59,250 bases of DNA from an uncultured Pygmaiobacter sp. GTDB lineage: Bacteria; Bacillota; Clostridia; Oscillospirales; Ruminococcaceae. The notes under the pieces are model-generated. The model searched no databases and was not told where the DNA came from. It saw only the letters and a list, made by a program, of their open reading frames with translations. The first letter of the stretch is position 1. Every line of letters begins with the position of its first letter. Shown piece after piece: positions 58,463 through 59,250 of the stretch. The DNA is taken from NCBI GenBank assembly GCA_944386485.1, contig CALXBG010000064.1:1-59250 (forward strand), read 5' to 3'. The position numbers were made by a program, and so were the translations under genes.

Positions 58463-59034
58463 CAGTCCGCCCACCTCTTAAAGTAGTCAAAATTCTGCTG
58501 TGCAAATCCGGGGTGTTTGCTGTCCTTCTCGCTGGTCAGCAGCGGAACACCGGCATCCGGCCACTCCACACCAATCGTCGGATCATTCCAGGGGATGCCG
58601 CCCTCATCGCCGGGGGCATAGTAATCGGTGCACTTGTAGGTAAACTCGGCCTCGTCCGAGAGCACCAAAAAGCCGTGGGCAAAGCCCTCGGGAATATAAA
58701 ACATCCGCTTGTTCTCCGCAGAGAGAACCTCACCGGTCCATTTTCCGAAAGCGGGGCTGTTCGGCCGGCAGTCGACCGCGACGTCAAAGACCTCGCCCGA
58801 GACCACCCGCACCAGCTTGCCCTGCGGGTGCTCTTTCTGGAAATGCAGGCCCCGCAGCACACCACGGCTGCTCTTGGACTGGTTGTCCTGCACGAACTCC
58901 CGGTCAATGCCGCCCTGTGCGAAATCGCGGCGGGTATAGGTCTCCATGAAGTAACCCCGGGCATCTCCAAAAACCTGCGGTTCGATGATGATAACGCCGG
59001 GCAGTTCGGTCGGAATAAAATTAAATTTGCTCAT
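58462..59034 (-). CDS. rfbC: dTDP-4-dehydrorhamnose 3,5-epimerase
   Basis: A 190-residue cupin-fold epimerase, third step of dTDP-L-rhamnose synthesis. Signatures: QVFGDARGYFMETY, the catalytic histidine in VLRGLHFQKEHPQGKLVRV, and YIPEGFAHGFLVLSDEAEF. rfbA, rfbB and rfbD are not inside the window and may lie to the right. Being the first gene of the exporter operon, it indicates that the exported glycan contains L-rhamnose. Confidence 0.95.
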   Translation of the reverse strand: MSKFNFIPTELPGVIIIEPQVFGDARGYFMETYTRRDFAQGGIDREFVQDNQSKSSRGVLRGLHFQKEHPQGKLVRVVSGEVFDVAVDCRPNSPAFGKWTGEVLSAENKRMFYIPEGFAHGFLVLSDEAEFTYKCTDYYAPGDEGGIPWNDPTIGVEWPDAGVPLLTSEKDSKHPGFAQQNFDYFKRWAD

Positions 59035-59180
59035 GATATTACGCTCCTCTATCTTCCTGCGTCTTTGAGACTGTACGAAATAGACGCGCTCTAACTCATT
59101 GTGTATTTTATCACAGTCATCTTCAAATTTCCACTTAAACGACAGGATTGTTTTTCTTCTGTTTCCTTTTTTATCTCAAA

Positions 59181-59211
59181 ATAAAAAAATACGGCCAGCA
59201 AAGCTGGCCGC
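59181..59211 (-). terminator. Terminator of the next minus-strand gene
   Basis: CGGCCAGC pairs with GCTGGCCG around a three-base loop; on the minus strand it is followed by TATTTTTTT. A minus-strand frame from the right edge ends at about 59217-59219 with tail SGKSAENGKN, which may be the end of the neighbouring gene. The 146 bases between rfbC and this hairpin hold no gene. Confidence 0.75.
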
Positions 59212-59250
59212 ATCTTTCAATTTTTGCCGTTTTCAGCGGATTTACCGCTC

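Noticed and set aside
1..59250. CRISPR arrays, insertion sequences, prophage or integrase genes
   Set aside because: No spaced identical repeats, transposase, integrase or phage structural genes were found. The only direct repeats are the 38-bp pair and the three 10-bp units at 48143-48172.

Overview
The window looks like a chromosomal segment of a high-GC clostridial Firmicute, probably an Oscillospiraceae (Ruminococcaceae) gut anaerobe. This is inferred from gene order (ylxM-ffh-rpsP-khpA-rimM-trmD; uvrC-rsmD-coaD; rplM-rpsI), gene content (MgtE, BlaI/BlaR1, FakA-like, aluminium-resistance family) and strong AGGAGG ribosome binding sites. Most of it is core genome. TTG starts are frequent in the genes whose start could be fixed by a ribosome binding site.

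Left edge (1-1750): a tRNA-Val(CAC) on the minus strand beside a 38-bp direct repeat, then a compact retron. The retron has a consensus promoter whose predicted start coincides with the first base of a foldable msr/msd-type RNA, and a 306-residue reverse transcriptase with the retron hallmarks NAxxH, YxDD and VTG. No effector gene is next to it. It is the most interesting element in the window.

1755-9526: MgtE magnesium transporter with a long structured leader, a MATE exporter, a small FakA-like protein, an HD phosphohydrolase, a frameshifted small gene, an AIM24-family protein, peptidase T and a CNNM/CBS membrane protein.

9820-17396: surface polysaccharide operon 1. A consensus promoter drives a complete UDP-L-FucNAc pathway (FnlA, FnlB, FnlC), a GT4 transferase, a GT2 plus DUF2304 pair, and an MBOAT acyltransferase.

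17575-32127: PLP enzyme, GNAT, MurD, phosphoribosyltransferase, CorA, GH36 alpha-galactosidase, FemX-like transferase, MetG, EamA exporter, TatD, then a BirA-regulated birA-bioY unit whose operator, promoter and upstream terminator share one 17-bp palindrome.

32188-43082: a three-gene minus-strand unit (M20 amidohydrolase plus two small membrane proteins, one DUF5058), then housekeeping operons: coiled-coil protein, coaD, rsmD, uvrC; HPr; and trmD-rimM-khpA-rpsP-ffh-ylxM with its promoter.

43132-50739: cysteine-synthase-like enzyme, GNAT, BlaR1/BlaI-type regulators with paired operators, rpsI/rplM with an L13-type leader, an exonuclease-BRCT protein and alanine racemase.

50767-59250: surface polysaccharide locus 2. 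It holds three large tandem-domain GT2 enzymes (two are paralogues), a Wzm/Wzt-type ABC exporter and RfbC, interrupted by the DNA repair gene tag. The content points to an exported rhamnose-containing glycan. The window ends at a terminator that probably belongs to the next minus-strand gene.
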